This document shows, piece by piece, positions 5,537 through 5,838 of a DNA stretch of 5,838 nt. Location of the stretch: assembly GCA_018302185.1 (NCBI GenBank), contig JAGVZX010000112.1, forward strand, positions 1 through 5,838. Reading direction: 5' to 3'. The notes beneath the pieces were generated by a model. It was not told the origin of the DNA. It was given only the letters and a program-made list of their open reading frames with translations, and searched no databases. The stretch comes from Candidatus Woesearchaeota archaeon (GTDB taxonomy: Archaea; Nanobdellota; Nanobdellia; Woesearchaeales; UBA10200). The translations under genes and the position numbers were made by a program. Within the stretch, counting starts at the first letter, position 1. Each line of letters starts with the position of its first letter.

Positions 5537-5838
5537 ATGATAATCACGCGAACGCCATTCAGGATAAGCTTCTCAGGAGGGGGCACTGACCTGAAGGAAT
5601 TTTACTCAAAAGAGCCAGGCGCAGTGCTTTCGTCCACGATAGACAAGTATGTCTATGTGATTGTCTCAAAAAGGAATAAGATGCATGAAAGCAGGATAAG
5701 GGTGAATTATTCAGTAACAGAGAATGTCGAGAAAGTAGGCCAGATACAGCACCCTATTGTAAGAGAAGCTCTTAAGCTTCTTGGGATTGACGAGCCTATA
5801 GAAGTGGCTATACAGGCGGATATACCTGCAAAAACAGG
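5537..5838 (+). CDS. hddA: HddA-like GHMP sugar kinase, N-terminal part (D-glycero-D-manno-heptose 7-phosphate kinase)
   Basis: The ATG at 5537 opens 100 complete codons that run off the right edge; full-length relatives have roughly 330-345 residues. The N-terminus RTPFRISFSGGGTDL (residues 5-19) is the substrate-side signature shared by HddA and related GHMP kinases. SSTIDKYVYV (32-41) also fits. The fragment ends at DIPAKT (95-100), just where the glycine-rich ATP loop (GLGSS) would follow. HddA phosphorylates D-glycero-D-manno-heptose 7-phosphate at C1 to the alpha-1,7-bisphosphate, the substrate of the phosphatase encoded 25 bases upstream. Related GHMP kinases act on fucose and other sugars with a very similar start, so the heptose assignment leans on the neighbouring fusion gene. 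Co-transcription with that gene is likely. Confidence 0.85.
   Translation, partial: MIITRTPFRISFSGGGTDLKEFYSKEPGAVLSSTIDKYVYVIVSKRNKMHESRIRVNYSVTENVEKVGQIQHPIVREALKLLGIDEPIEVAIQADIPAKT

Noticed and set aside
5146..5586. Minus-strand open frame opposite the fusion and kinase genes
   Set aside because: It spans the junction of two firmly identified plus-strand genes and looks like a reading-frame shadow.
1..5838. tRNA or rRNA genes, CRISPR arrays, insertion sequences, riboswitches
   Set aside because: Coding sequence fills nearly all of the window; the spacers are short and AT-rich, with no regular repeat units or recognisable RNA folds.

Overview
The window reads as a surface-sugar biosynthesis locus. 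It probably comes from an archaeon, possibly a DPANN-type lineage. The archaeal call rests on three things. TATA-like boxes lie about 25-27 bases upstream of three start codons, as expected for leaderless transcripts. Shine-Dalgarno sequences are largely absent. AGG/AGA arginine codons are frequent. No rRNA or other phylogenetic marker is present, so the host is an inference and a bacterium is not excluded.

Layout: two transcription units diverge from a 97-base spacer (4161-4257). Leftward (minus strand) come an extended-SDR nucleotide-sugar 4,6-dehydratase of the GDP-mannose dehydratase type (4160-3165), then 6 bases later an RfbH/E1-type PMP- and [2Fe-2S]-dependent sugar 3-dehydratase (3158-1857). 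After a 111-base spacer with its own possible promoter comes a B12-binding-domain radical SAM protein (1745-282). Last is the N-terminus of a membrane protein that runs off the left edge (196-1). Rightward (plus strand) come a fused nucleotidyltransferase/HAD phosphatase of the HddC-GmhB kind (4258-5511) and the first 100 codons of an HddA-like GHMP sugar kinase (5537 to the right edge).

How the genes may work together: the plus-strand genes match three steps of the GDP-D-glycero-alpha-D-manno-heptose pathway (7-phosphate kinase, 1,7-bisphosphate 7-phosphatase, 1-phosphate guanylyltransferase). The missing first step, the GmhA isomerase, could lie just right of the window. The minus-strand enzymes would act on an NDP-sugar: first 4,6-dehydration to a 4-keto-6-deoxy sugar, then C3 deoxygenation by the E1-type enzyme. 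Together they suggest a GDP-linked 6-deoxy or 3,6-dideoxy heptose (or hexose), perhaps further altered by the radical SAM enzyme. The individual families are recognisable; the combined pathway is inference.

There are no RNA genes, CRISPR arrays, insertion sequences or recognisable attachment sites. No gene-free stretch exceeds about 111 bases.
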